From positions 1,615,001 to 1,679,000 of the forward strand of contig NZ_CP159837.1 of assembly GCF_040564635.1 (NCBI RefSeq): a stretch of 64,000 nt of DNA, written 5' to 3'. The translations under genes were made by a program, and so were the position numbers. The stretch is from Planktothricoides raciborskii GIHE-MW2 (lineage in GTDB: Bacteria > Cyanobacteriota > Cyanobacteriia > Cyanobacteriales > Laspinemataceae). The notes beneath the pieces are model-generated. The model did not search any database. It was given only the letters and a program-made list of their open reading frames with translations, and was not told the origin of the DNA. Shown here piece by piece: positions 42,666 to 52,190 of this stretch (position 1 is the stretch's first letter; each line of letters begins with the position of its first letter).

Positions 42666-45032
42666 ATGAGTACCGGACAAACTTTTAACCTGAGAATTCT
42701 CCAAGAGACTTTTTTTAAAGTGTCTACCGCTTCTTCTTCGACTCTAAATGACCGGCAAAAAGTCCGCTTGGTCGCGGGGCAGACATTTTCTATCAGAAAA
42801 TATCAATCCAATAGCGGTCATTTTGAAGTAGAACTGGTCAATCCCATTGCCCCAGTAGGTGCCACGGGCTACCTTTTTGAACCCCACGTGCAAATCACCC
42901 CAGCCTCAGCGACTTCTCAGACCGTGGGTAGTATTCACGACGTGGCTGACCCACCTCCGGGGTTTTCTCTGCTGTGGATTGCTCAAAATACCAAAATTAA
43001 AACCTCACCGGAAAGTTCCAGTAACCTGCGATCGCACCAACAAATGGATCTTGCGGCGGGGAGATCCTTTTTAATTCTCGGTTATGCCTCGGTAGCGGAT
43101 CATTTTCGGGTAACGCTCAATCAGCCCCTGGAAAATTTTGGCCGGATTGGTTATCTCTACAACCTCCATGTCCAGATTAAAAGAGATGGCAAACTGATTG
43201 CATTCGACCCGAATGCGCTGAATTTGGTGCTGCTGCGAAACACCGTAATTAAAAAGCAGCCCATTGACTCGTCCCAACTAAAACCGGAAGAACAATATAC
43301 TCTCGCAGTGGGGATGATTTACGGAGTAAGCAGCTACGTCATGGAAGCGGGACAACTGAAAGTATCGCTGACAGAAAACTTACCCCCGTTTGGGAATACC
43401 GGCTATCTTTCTCCTGACTTTGTGGAACTGAGACGGGGGAACACGGTGGTTAATGCCGCCCCACGGCTAAACTATACCGGCCCAAGTGCGGTGGTGGCTA
43501 ACCGGGCGACAAATTTGACCGGGACTTACGATCCACGAGTTATGACTAAGGTAGAATTAATCGCCGAAGATAAACATCCCCTGACCGTCAGCTTAAACTC
43601 AAGCGCTAGAACTTGGGCTGTGTCATTGCCCAATGGTTTCAGTACCCCTGGTGCCCGTTGGCTGAGACTGCGGGGGAGCGATCGCACAGGAAAAGTGCTA
43701 GATAGCCAAATTGTAAATATTACCGTCTCTCCTGCCGGAACAAGTCCCCAAGCTTTAAGACTTCGAGTAACCCGCGATACTTTGTTTAAAGCTTCCCCCG
43801 TGGACTCGACCACTCTGAATAATCGGCAAAAAGTGATGGTGAAAACCGGCCAAACTTTTGCGGTCAGCCAATATGGATTGGTCGATGGACATTTAAGAGT
43901 CACCCTTGACCCACCGATCGCCCCGATTGGGGATTTTGGCTATTTTTATGAAGGCCATGTGCAAATGAGCAAAGGTCAGGAAGTCCTGAGATTTGATCTG
44001 GCGGATGTGCCCGAAATTCCCGGTACTGCCCAACTGTTAGTAACTAGCACAACTTTTATTAAATCCAGACCCGACGATTCGGCGAATTTAGCCGCGAATC
44101 AAAAAGCCGAACTGAAATTAGGGCAAAGTTTTAATCTGACCGGATATGCCTCAACTTCTGGTCATTTTCGGGTGACGCTGACCGAATCGATTCCTGGTTT
44201 TGGTCGAGTGGGATTTCTCTACCATCTCCATGTGCAAATTAAAAAAGATGGGCAAACGGTTCCTTACGATCCCGATGCTTTAACCATGACCATTCGGCAA
44301 GCCACTGATTTTAAAAGACGTGCCGTTCCTGCTTCTACTTTAAGTGCCAGTGACAAATTAAGCTTACCTGTGGGAAGAATTTATGGGGTTTCCAGCTATA
44401 GTATTGAAGCGGGAAATATCAAAGTTTCATTAACCGAAAATTTTGCCAATTTTGGTAATACGGGCTATGTTTGGCCGGGTCATGTGACGATGCGACGGGG
44501 TAGCCAAGTTTTCGATCCATTACCCAAACAAATTGAACTGAATGTTCCTTATTTTTCCCAACGAGATAATCCTCGGTTTTATTGGTCTACTTGCAATGTC
44601 ACTTCGATCGCGATGGTAATGTACTATTATGGGGAGCGATCGCAGTGGGGCGGACAACTCGAAGACGAACTATTGCAATGGTGTTTCAATCGCTATGGGG
44701 AAGGCTGCCAAACCGACCATACCGTATTGGCAGAATTGATTCGCGCTTATGGATATAAACATAGTTTTAGCACCACTCGTCGCTGGTCAGACGTAGATAA
44801 TGAACTGATTAATCGCCGCCCAGTTGTGATTGCCGGGGACTTTACCGCTACGGGACATATTGCCACAATCATTGGCTACAATACTCAGGGATATATTCTT
44901 AATGACCCCTGGGGAGATGCCCTGACTGGTTATAGTTATACCGAGGGTCGTCGTTTACTTTATCCTTATGGTTATATGGATCGAGTTTGCGGCCCTGATG
45001 GTAATGTTTGGGCGCATTTTATTTCCACTTAA
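42666..45032 (+). CDS. C39-like cysteine peptidase with repeated SH3-like modules
   Basis: A 788-residue protein. Six beta-rich modules of about 70 residues, each with a T.FK..P.dS..L...qk..l..Gq.f.v..Y....gHfrV.L...i..fG..GyL...HVqi pattern, are arranged as two triplets (about 8-80, 98-170, 183-255; then 362-432, 455-525, 540-610) around an Ig-like insert (260-355). Modules 1/4, 2/5 and 3/6 are most alike, so a three-module block was duplicated. The C-terminus (about 620-788) is a papain-like C39-type domain: NVPYFSQRDNP, STCNVTSIAMVMYYYG with the likely nucleophile Cys, GHIATIIGY with His, and NDPWGD with Asp. I see no signal peptide. It may cleave peptides or peptidoglycan stems. Confidence 0.82.
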   Translation: MSTGQTFNLRILQETFFKVSTASSSTLNDRQKVRLVAGQTFSIRKYQSNSGHFEVELVNPIAPVGATGYLFEPHVQITPASATSQTVGSIHDVADPPPGFSLLWIAQNTKIKTSPESSSNLRSHQQMDLAAGRSFLILGYASVADHFRVTLNQPLENFGRIGYLYNLHVQIKRDGKLIAFDPNALNLVLLRNTVIKKQPIDSSQLKPEEQYTLAVGMIYGVSSYVMEAGQLKVSLTENLPPFGNTGYLSPDFVELRRGNTVVNAAPRLNYTGPSAVVANRATNLTGTYDPRVMTKVELIAEDKHPLTVSLNSSARTWAVSLPNGFSTPGARWLRLRGSDRTGKVLDSQIVNITVSPAGTSPQALRLRVTRDTLFKASPVDSTTLNNRQKVMVKTGQTFAVSQYGLVDGHLRVTLDPPIAPIGDFGYFYEGHVQMSKGQEVLRFDLADVPEIPGTAQLLVTSTTFIKSRPDDSANLAANQKAELKLGQSFNLTGYASTSGHFRVTLTESIPGFGRVGFLYHLHVQIKKDGQTVPYDPDALTMTIRQATDFKRRAVPASTLSASDKLSLPVGRIYGVSSYSIEAGNIKVSLTENFANFGNTGYVWPGHVTMRRGSQVFDPLPKQIELNVPYFSQRDNPRFYWSTCNVTSIAMVMYYYGERSQWGGQLEDELLQWCFNRYGEGCQTDHTVLAELIRAYGYKHSFSTTRRWSDVDNELINRRPVVIAGDFTATGHIATIIGYNTQGYILNDPWGDALTGYSYTEGRRLLYPYGYMDRVCGPDGNVWAHFIST

Positions 45033-45768
45033 TCAGTGTTATTTGTTGTTGGTTGTTGGTTGTTGGTTGTTTGTTCTTTGTTGGTGGTTGGTTGTTGTTT
45101 GTTGGTTGTCAAACATAAACAATCAACCATCAACCATCAACAAACAACAATCAACAACCAACAATCAACAATTATATGTCAGGGCGAAGCATTCGGGTAA
45201 TAAATTGTCTGTTTTTCCCCATAAATCCTTTGCCCGGTAAGCGAAGCTATGCCGTCAGGCTTTATGCTTCGCCCCTACAGATTCAACAAACAACCAACAA
45301 ACAACCAACAACAAACAACAAAAAAATCCCTACCCATCAACCATCAACAAACAACAAATAACAGGGAACAGGGAACAGGGAACAGGGAACAGGGAACAGG
45401 GAACAGGGAACAGGGAATGGTGATATTTTTTTCACTTTTAACTTTTAACTTTTAACTTTTCACTTGTACGGGCGTCCTAGGGAACAGGGAACAGGGAACA
45501 GGGAACAGGGAACAGGGAACAGGGAATGGTGATATTTTTTTTCACTTTTAACTTTTAACTTTTAACTTTTCACTTGTACGGGCGTCCTTGCGAAGCATAA
45601 TCCGTCAGGCTATATGGCCAGAAAGCCCCTACTACTTTTCTCCTTCCCCGTTCCACGCCACTTGCTAGACTTGGGGAGACCCCAAGATCGCAGTGGCTCC
45701 TGATAACCGTTCCCCGTTCCCCAACAAACAACAAACAACAAACAACAAATAACAAACAACAAATAACC
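45033..45768. repeat. Dense repeat region before the DUF1156 gene
   Basis: A gttggttgttggttg tract (45048-45108) faces its complement caatcaaccatcaac (45118-45172), a long inverted repeat. The 103 bp direct repeat copy 1 lies at 45181-45283. Two copies of a larger block follow, each with gggaaca tandem units (45363-45417, eight; 45480-45525, six or seven), aacttttaactttt units and cacttgtacgggcgtcct. No gene. Confidence 0.85.
45181..45283. repeat. 103 bp direct repeat, copy left of the DUF1156 gene
   Basis: It begins agggcgaagcattcgggtaa and ends ttcgcccctacagatt. It matches 48676-48778 with two visible substitutions. Confidence 0.95.
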
Positions 45769-48564
45769 ATGAACAAAGATAGATTATTGATCGAGAGAAT
45801 TATGCCAGTGAAACTGTTAAATCAACAGGTGGCTTATGAACATGGGGGTAATCCATTTAAAGGATTACACCGCTGGTATTCTCGGAAGCCGTTATCTTTC
45901 TCTCGCGCTTCAGTTTTGGCTTCTCTGTTACCAGAGGATATTTCATTAGATGAGTTTGAATATTTACTGGGATTACATCCAGAATTGGATGGGTTAAAAC
46001 CTGATGCTAATTTGCGACTTTATAAGGTGCCTCCAGGATATCCCGTAGTACAGAAAGTCCATGATTATTGTGAGAGAGTTTGGGGCAACCGAACCCCTAC
46101 AGTTTTAGATGCTTTTGCCGGTGGGGGGAGTATTCCTTTTGAAGCCGCTAGATATGGGTTAAATGTGTTAGCTTCGGATTTGAATCCGGTGGCAGTTGTG
46201 ACTATGAAAGCTGCAATGGAATATCCGGTAAAATTTGGCCCCGATTTACAAGTGGATATTGACCGTTGGGTGAAGTGGGTCGGGGATGAAGCGGAGAAAA
46301 GATTAGCGGAATTTTTCCCTTCAACCCCCAAAAGTGAGGAAGTTGTGCAAAATTATTTATGGGCACATACGGTAGTTTGTCCTAGTTGTCAGTCTGTGGT
46401 TCCCTTAAGTCCAAATTGGTGGTTAAGTAAAACAAGTAACTATGCTGGAAAAGGACAAGCTAGAAAAGTTACGAGTGATTGGTACGCGGTGAAACCAATT
46501 CCCAATCTGACAGAAAAGCGGGTTGATTTTGAGTTAATTAAGGGGAAAAAAGGGAAAGGAACAACGATTAAAACCGATGATGGTGAATACAATCCTGATG
46601 ATTACATTACCGTTAGTCGTGGGGTGGGTAGATGTCCTACTTGTGGCAATATTATTGAGGATGAAGTGATTAAGTCTCAAGCCCAATCTGTCGGTTTAGG
46701 ACATCAGTTATATGCAGTGGCTTATAAAAAAGGAAAAAGCAGTTTAGAGTTTAGACTTCCTAATCAGTTTGATTTAGACGGTTATCAAAAAGTTTTAAAT
46801 ATTTTTTTAAAAAATATCAAAAATATTGAGATAATTCCGATTATAGATATTCCTCATGGCCAAGAGACAGAAAGACTTTTTAGTATAGGCATAGACTCAT
46901 GGAATAAATTATTTAACCCGCGACAGCTTTTAACTCTGGTGACTTATGTAGAAATTATCAACGAAGCGAAGGAGTTAATCCGGGGTGAATATGAACCAGA
47001 AAAAGTAGAGGCAATTTGCACTTATTTGGCTTTAGTATTAGATAGATGTGTTGATGCAAACTCTCGTTTAGCCCATTGGAGTGCAACCACGTCACAAATT
47101 CAACTCGCTAGTGGACAACACGCTTTAAATTTAATGTGGAATTATCCAGAAGTTAATGGAGTGACTCGCTTGTGGAATTGGTGCGTAGATGCCTTGACAT
47201 ATGACTACACTAAACTTTGTGAATTATTCGGCACAAAGTCCCACTCTCTCAGCTTACCGGGTATCCTAGAAACTGAACCCAAAAGCATTAAAATTGATGC
47301 GGCTTCGGCGGATAGCCTGTATCATATTGCCGATAAATCTGTGGATGCAATTGTCACTGACCCGCCCTATTATGCTACGATACAATATGCGGAACTTTCC
47401 GATTTTTTCTATGTTTGGATGAAACGGACGTTAGGGGATATTTTCCCCGAATTATTCTGGTCAGAACTCACGGATAAACACCGAGAAGCGGTCGCGAACC
47501 CGTCTCGTTTTCGGGATATGGGTACTTCAGCCGATGAATTAGCCGCCCAAGATTATGAGGCAAAAATGGCCTTGGCTTTTGGCGAATATTATCGAGTTTT
47601 GCGGGATGATGGGGTGATGACCGTACAATTTAATCATAAAGATTCCGGCGCCTGGGATGTGCTGACTAAATCATTAATTGATGCGGGTTTTGAAATTACC
47701 GCTTCTTGGTCTGTGAGCACAGAAAATCCCCAAAATTTACATCAAGCCCAGAAAAATTCTGTTTCTAGTACGGTGTTGCTAGTTTGCCGCAAACGCAACC
47801 CGAACGCTGAACCCGCTTGGTGGGATGATTTGCGCCCGGAAGTGGCTAATTTGGTAGAACAACGCGCTCCGGAATTTGAGGATAATGATATTACGGGAAT
47901 CGATTTATATTTAAGTGCTTTTGGTCCGGCTTTAAATGTGTTTAGTCGGTCTTATCCCATTTATAATAGCAGTGGGGATGAAGTTCGCCCAGAGGTGGCT
48001 TTTGCGGAAGCCCGAAAAGCGATCGCAGCTTATCGTTTCCGCAAATTAGTCCAAACGGATACCCAGGGATTTGACTCTTTAACTCAATGGTATTTTTTGG
48101 CTTGGGATGCTTTTAAAGCCCGCGAATTTCCTTATGATGAAGCGCGACAATTAGCTTTAGCTATTGGCGGTTTTAATGTGTCCGACTTGGACAAAACTCA
48201 TAAATTGCTAAGTGCTTCTGGAGGTACTTGTAAACTCTTAACTCCAACCCAACGATGGAAAAAACGGGCTTTTTCCATCGAAGCCAAAGATTTTTCTTGC
48301 CGTTATTTGGTGGATGGAATCCACGCGATCGTCGCTATTTATGAGGAGGAAAACGATATCCAAGCAGTCCGTAAGTTTATGCAAGATACCAATTTGGTGA
48401 CTAATGATAATTTTATGAAGGCGATCGAGGTTGCTTTGAAGGCTATTCCCCGGATTGGGGATGAGAAAAAACGCATTTCCGAAGAACGGAATTTGCTGGA
48501 TTTGTGGTCAGCAATGGATGAGATTAAGGCTAAGGTGGTTTATGAACAATTGACGATTTTATGA
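45769..48564 (+). CDS. DUF1156-type DNA methyltransferase
   Basis: A 931-residue protein. RIMPVKLLNQQVAYEHGGNPFKGLHRWYSRKPLSFSRA at the N-terminus is the DUF1156 opening; TVLDAFAGGGSIPFEAARYG near 110-129 is the SAM-binding motif I; Zn-ribbon-like CPSCQ near 205 and CPTCGN near 289 fit a small zinc domain; VDAIVTDPPYYATIQYAELSDFFYVWMKR near 525-553 carries the DPPY catalytic motif of amino-methyltransferases. It is predicted to methylate adenine (or N4-cytosine). DUF1156 methyltransferases are known from defence islands, usually with a DUF499 ATPase and a helicase; none is adjacent here. Flanking 103 bp direct repeats at 45181 and 48676 suggest separate mobility. Confidence 0.85.
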   Translation: MNKDRLLIERIMPVKLLNQQVAYEHGGNPFKGLHRWYSRKPLSFSRASVLASLLPEDISLDEFEYLLGLHPELDGLKPDANLRLYKVPPGYPVVQKVHDYCERVWGNRTPTVLDAFAGGGSIPFEAARYGLNVLASDLNPVAVVTMKAAMEYPVKFGPDLQVDIDRWVKWVGDEAEKRLAEFFPSTPKSEEVVQNYLWAHTVVCPSCQSVVPLSPNWWLSKTSNYAGKGQARKVTSDWYAVKPIPNLTEKRVDFELIKGKKGKGTTIKTDDGEYNPDDYITVSRGVGRCPTCGNIIEDEVIKSQAQSVGLGHQLYAVAYKKGKSSLEFRLPNQFDLDGYQKVLNIFLKNIKNIEIIPIIDIPHGQETERLFSIGIDSWNKLFNPRQLLTLVTYVEIINEAKELIRGEYEPEKVEAICTYLALVLDRCVDANSRLAHWSATTSQIQLASGQHALNLMWNYPEVNGVTRLWNWCVDALTYDYTKLCELFGTKSHSLSLPGILETEPKSIKIDAASADSLYHIADKSVDAIVTDPPYYATIQYAELSDFFYVWMKRTLGDIFPELFWSELTDKHREAVANPSRFRDMGTSADELAAQDYEAKMALAFGEYYRVLRDDGVMTVQFNHKDSGAWDVLTKSLIDAGFEITASWSVSTENPQNLHQAQKNSVSSTVLLVCRKRNPNAEPAWWDDLRPEVANLVEQRAPEFEDNDITGIDLYLSAFGPALNVFSRSYPIYNSSGDEVRPEVAFAEARKAIAAYRFRKLVQTDTQGFDSLTQWYFLAWDAFKAREFPYDEARQLALAIGGFNVSDLDKTHKLLSASGGTCKLLTPTQRWKKRAFSIEAKDFSCRYLVDGIHAIVAIYEEENDIQAVRKFMQDTNLVTNDNFMKAIEVALKAIPRIGDEKKRISEERNLLDLWSAMDEIKAKVVYEQLTIL

Positions 48565-48864
48565 TTTCTGTAGGGGCGAAGCTATGCCGTCAGGCTTTAT
48601 GCTTCGCCCCTACAGAGTCAATTTAACAACCAACAACCAACAATCAACAATCAACAATCAACAATCAACAATGTTAGGGCGAAGCATTCGGGTAATAAAT
48701 TGTCTGTTTTTACCCATAAATCCTTTGCCCGGTAAGCGAAGCTATGCCGTCAGGCTTTATGCTTTGCCCCTACAGATTGAATAAACAATAATTAACAATC
48801 AACAATCAACAAACAACAAATAACCATCAACAAACAACAAATAACCATCAACAAACAACAATTT
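48565..48864. repeat. Right flank of DUF1156 gene: palindrome and 103 bp repeat copy 2
   Basis: A gtaggggcgaagctatgcc/...gcttcgcccctac palindrome (48570-48614) is a shorter relative of the repeat; the full copy 2 is at 48676-48778; CAAC/caatcaaca tracts fill the rest up to the next gene. Confidence 0.85.
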
Positions 48865-51800
48865 TTACGCGATCGCAATATTAAAGACTTGATTATTCAG
48901 CTTGCCGCCAAATGTGTCAGCTACGGTAAAACTAAATAAGTCCTTTTTCACACTGCCGTTAGTATTTTGATAAATCAACTGATGGTTATTCACCTGATCT
49001 TGGGTAAAACTCGACCCAATTTTTAATGGGGTGCCATTAAGCAACAATGTGCCACTCGCGGGAACAGAAACCAGGGTATAAGTAAACGGATCGTTATTGG
49101 GGTCGATCGCCTGTAAATAACTCTGATTAATTACCGCTGGTTTTCCGGGTTTTCTCAGAGTAAGCTGTCGTAAAGTCATCATCGTCGGACTTTCATTCGT
49201 CGGGGTAATAGTAATATTAAATGTTCCCGGAGTTTCTCCACCCTGAGTATCCACCACATTAAAGGTAAAAACATCGCTTTTTGCGTCCCGAAGTTCCTGT
49301 TGATAAGTCAGCCGATTTGCTGCCAAATCAGCGGGAGTAAAAACCATCCCTGGACTTAAAGGATTTTCTGCTAATTTTAACGTACCACTGGTGGGGGTAT
49401 TCGTGAGAATATAACGAATCTCAGCTTTTTCTGTGGTCTGACTAAATAAAGCCCCTTCCCCAATAATTGCGATCGCCCCTGGTTTGATGGTCATCCCATT
49501 ATTGATCTCTAGACCCGGAGGATTATTCACCGGATTGACCGTAATATTAAACTCCGTAGTAATCGAATTACCTTTGGTATCAAATATCGTCACAGTAAAG
49601 CGATCGCTGGTCGTTTCTGTGCCATTGTGTAGATAATTTATTTCATTATTATTAATTTGGGTTTGAGTCAAGGTATTTCCCAACCCCAACGGCGTACCAT
49701 TCACCAACAAAGTGCCGTTTTCCGGTAAAGAAGTTAAAGTATAAACCACCGGATTATTTTCCGGGTTATTCTGTGGTTGGATTCCGGGCAAATTTGCCGT
49801 TTTAATCGCCGCAGTTTCCCCAGCCTTCACACTAAAACCAACGTTAATATTTTCGTTGTTATCTAATGGAACTACGGCAATATTAAAGCTGCCCGTAATT
49901 GCCGGAATACCCGGTGCTGTTGCCGTAAAGGAAAATATATCTGTCACCGTTTTGCTGCCATCATGTTTGTAAGTAATTGTGTTACTATTAATTTCCTCTT
50001 GAGTGAACTTATCTCCTAATTTTAACTCAGTTCCATTCTTATTCAACTTCCCAGCTTTGGGCAGGGCTGTTAAAGTATAGAGGATATTTTCCCCACCCAA
50101 CATCACCGTTTCTAAATTAGTTTTGGTAATCGCCGCATCCCTGCCTTCATCCAAAGTTAAGGCTTGATTTGTCACCAAATTTAGGGGAATATTTGCCCCA
50201 CCGATATTAATATTAAATGTTTGAGGAACTAATTCACCCCCTTGCCCATCGCTGACCGTAAAGGAAAAGCGATCGCTAGGTTTTTCTAATTTAGTCAGTT
50301 CATAAGTCAATTTATTGCTATCAATATCCGCTTGGGTAAAGGTTTTGCCCACAGTTAACTCAGTTTCCCCTAATTTGAAAGTCCCAATAGTCGGTGACTC
50401 AGTGAGGGTATAAGTTAATTCTGCCGCTGACTGTTCCACATCCATCACTTGCAATTGGGCTTTGGTAATTGGCTGAGGCTTTTTCAATTCCGGTGACAGG
50501 TTTATTCCCGAATTAATGGCGATAAAAGGGGCATCATTCACCGGCAAAACCGTCACTTTTACCTCAGCGGTGGTGCTGTAAGTGCCACCATCAAAAACTT
50601 GATAACTGAATTGGTCATCTCCATTAAAATTTGGCTTCGGAGTATAAACAATTTCCCCAGTTTCTCGCTTTAGTTGAACCGTGCCATTAGTGGGTTTATT
50701 AATCAATCTTAAAGTATCGGATCTGAGCTTGTCTACATCCCCTAAAGCCACAGCTAAACTTGCCGCATTACCCAGGTTTTGACCACTATCAGTAAATTTA
50801 CCACTGCCATCATTTAACCAAACTTTATTCGGTTGTAATTTATTGGCCAAAAAAGCATCTACATCTTGGTCATTATCTAAATCTCCCAAAGCCACCGATT
50901 GAGTTAATGAATTACCTAGTTTTTGCTGAGTATTGGTGTACTTTCCCGACCCATCATTCAGCCAAACTTCTGAGGGTTGTCCGGCATTACCGACAAATAC
51001 ATCCAGATGTTTATCTCCATTTAAATCCCCCAAAGCTACCGCAACCGTCACCGCATTTCCCAAGGCTTGTTGGCTATCAATAAAAACGCCCCCACCTTGG
51101 TTCAGCCAAACTTGGTTTGGTTGTCCGGCATTGCCAATAAATGCATCAATATTATTGTCACCATTTAAGTCTCCCAGGGCTACGGCTTTGGTAAAAGAAT
51201 TGCCCAAAGTTTGACCACTATCGGTAAATATTCCACTGCCATTATTTAGCCAGATTCGATTCGGTTGACCAGCATTTCCTTCAAACACATCTAATGTCTG
51301 ATTGCCATCCAAATCCGCAAGAGCGATCGCGGTAGTAAAAAAGTTGCCCAAACTCTGCCCAGAATCCGTAAATTTTCCTGTGCCATCATTCAGCCAAACC
51401 TTATTTCCTTGACGATTATTGCCTTCAAATAAATCTAAATCTTCGTCTCCATCTAAATCCCCTAATGCAACAGCGGTCGTCAAAGAATTGCCCAAACTTT
51501 GACCACTATCGGTATAAACCCCTGTGCCATCATTTAGCCAAACCGTATTTGCTTTACCATAATTGCCGACCAAAGCATCCAAATCCCCATCTTTATCTAA
51601 ATCACCCAAGGCGATCGCGCTACTAAAAGAACTGCCCAACTTGCCCGCATTAGTCAGAATTCCTTTGCCATTATTTTGCCATAAAAAATTAGTACCATCA
51701 TTGCCAATAATTACATCTAAATCTCCAAAATCATTTTTGAGCAGTTCAATAACTGTGGAAGTATTTTCATTAATAATAATTGTATCATTTGCGGCATCAG

Positions 51801-52002
51801 GTTCTCGCTTTTGCCCAACATTTATCTCTGGGGATATCTCTGGCAAAGGTGAATCAGCCATTGCCAGGGCAGGGGAAGCCGGAGAGAAGCGAGAGGAAAG
51901 AGGAGTAAATAGGTCAGGAGTTGCTAAAGAAAAGACTTCCCCTAGGGAATTGGCCAATAAATTTTCTGTAGCTGCTTGAAAATCGATTAAGTTCATCATC
52001 AC
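48865..52002 (-). CDS. FG-GAP/cadherin-like/CSPG-repeat surface protein
   Basis: A 1045-residue protein. No signal peptide is visible; residues about 1-70 are of low complexity. ANDTIIINENTSTVIELLKND starts a cadherin-like domain that is interrupted by seven or eight FG-GAP (VCBS) repeats (about 92-425, e.g. VALGDLDGDEDLDLFEGN) with Ca-binding DxDxDG-type loops, and the rest of the domain follows (LINKPTNGTVQLKRETGE and PNFNGDDQFSYQVFDGG, about 435-490). Then five CSPG/cadherin-3-type repeats (about 500-1045; pattern G.l..ng..L..G..fTq..i..n.l.Y...g...d.FsFtV.D..gg). Such proteins are exported, often by type I systems, and act in adhesion. It is divergent from the RTX giant 188 bp away. Confidence 0.88.
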   Translation of the reverse strand: MMMNLIDFQAATENLLANSLGEVFSLATPDLFTPLSSRFSPASPALAMADSPLPEISPEINVGQKREPDAANDTIIINENTSTVIELLKNDFGDLDVIIGNDGTNFLWQNNGKGILTNAGKLGSSFSSAIALGDLDKDGDLDALVGNYGKANTVWLNDGTGVYTDSGQSLGNSLTTAVALGDLDGDEDLDLFEGNNRQGNKVWLNDGTGKFTDSGQSLGNFFTTAIALADLDGNQTLDVFEGNAGQPNRIWLNNGSGIFTDSGQTLGNSFTKAVALGDLNGDNNIDAFIGNAGQPNQVWLNQGGGVFIDSQQALGNAVTVAVALGDLNGDKHLDVFVGNAGQPSEVWLNDGSGKYTNTQQKLGNSLTQSVALGDLDNDQDVDAFLANKLQPNKVWLNDGSGKFTDSGQNLGNAASLAVALGDVDKLRSDTLRLINKPTNGTVQLKRETGEIVYTPKPNFNGDDQFSYQVFDGGTYSTTAEVKVTVLPVNDAPFIAINSGINLSPELKKPQPITKAQLQVMDVEQSAAELTYTLTESPTIGTFKLGETELTVGKTFTQADIDSNKLTYELTKLEKPSDRFSFTVSDGQGGELVPQTFNINIGGANIPLNLVTNQALTLDEGRDAAITKTNLETVMLGGENILYTLTALPKAGKLNKNGTELKLGDKFTQEEINSNTITYKHDGSKTVTDIFSFTATAPGIPAITGSFNIAVVPLDNNENINVGFSVKAGETAAIKTANLPGIQPQNNPENNPVVYTLTSLPENGTLLVNGTPLGLGNTLTQTQINNNEINYLHNGTETTSDRFTVTIFDTKGNSITTEFNITVNPVNNPPGLEINNGMTIKPGAIAIIGEGALFSQTTEKAEIRYILTNTPTSGTLKLAENPLSPGMVFTPADLAANRLTYQQELRDAKSDVFTFNVVDTQGGETPGTFNITITPTNESPTMMTLRQLTLRKPGKPAVINQSYLQAIDPNNDPFTYTLVSVPASGTLLLNGTPLKIGSSFTQDQVNNHQLIYQNTNGSVKKDLFSFTVADTFGGKLNNQVFNIAIA

Positions 52003-52190
52003 AAAAACCAGCGACTAACATCTCTTCTTATTTTACCTCTTAAAATACCCTTTGTGTCCTTTGTGTCTTTGTGGTAAAATAATCTTCACTGAGTAAAAAA
52101 ATAGACAAAAGTCTAAGAGACATCCCCAATAATTAATATTATCATCTAGAATCCGCCCATCATAAAAGCGCATTGGGGAACGGTAAGAAA

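Noticed and set aside
45176-45455. Short plus-strand frames shared between 45.2 kb and 48.6 kb
   Set aside because: They are translations of the 103 bp direct repeat and the CAAC tracts, not genes.
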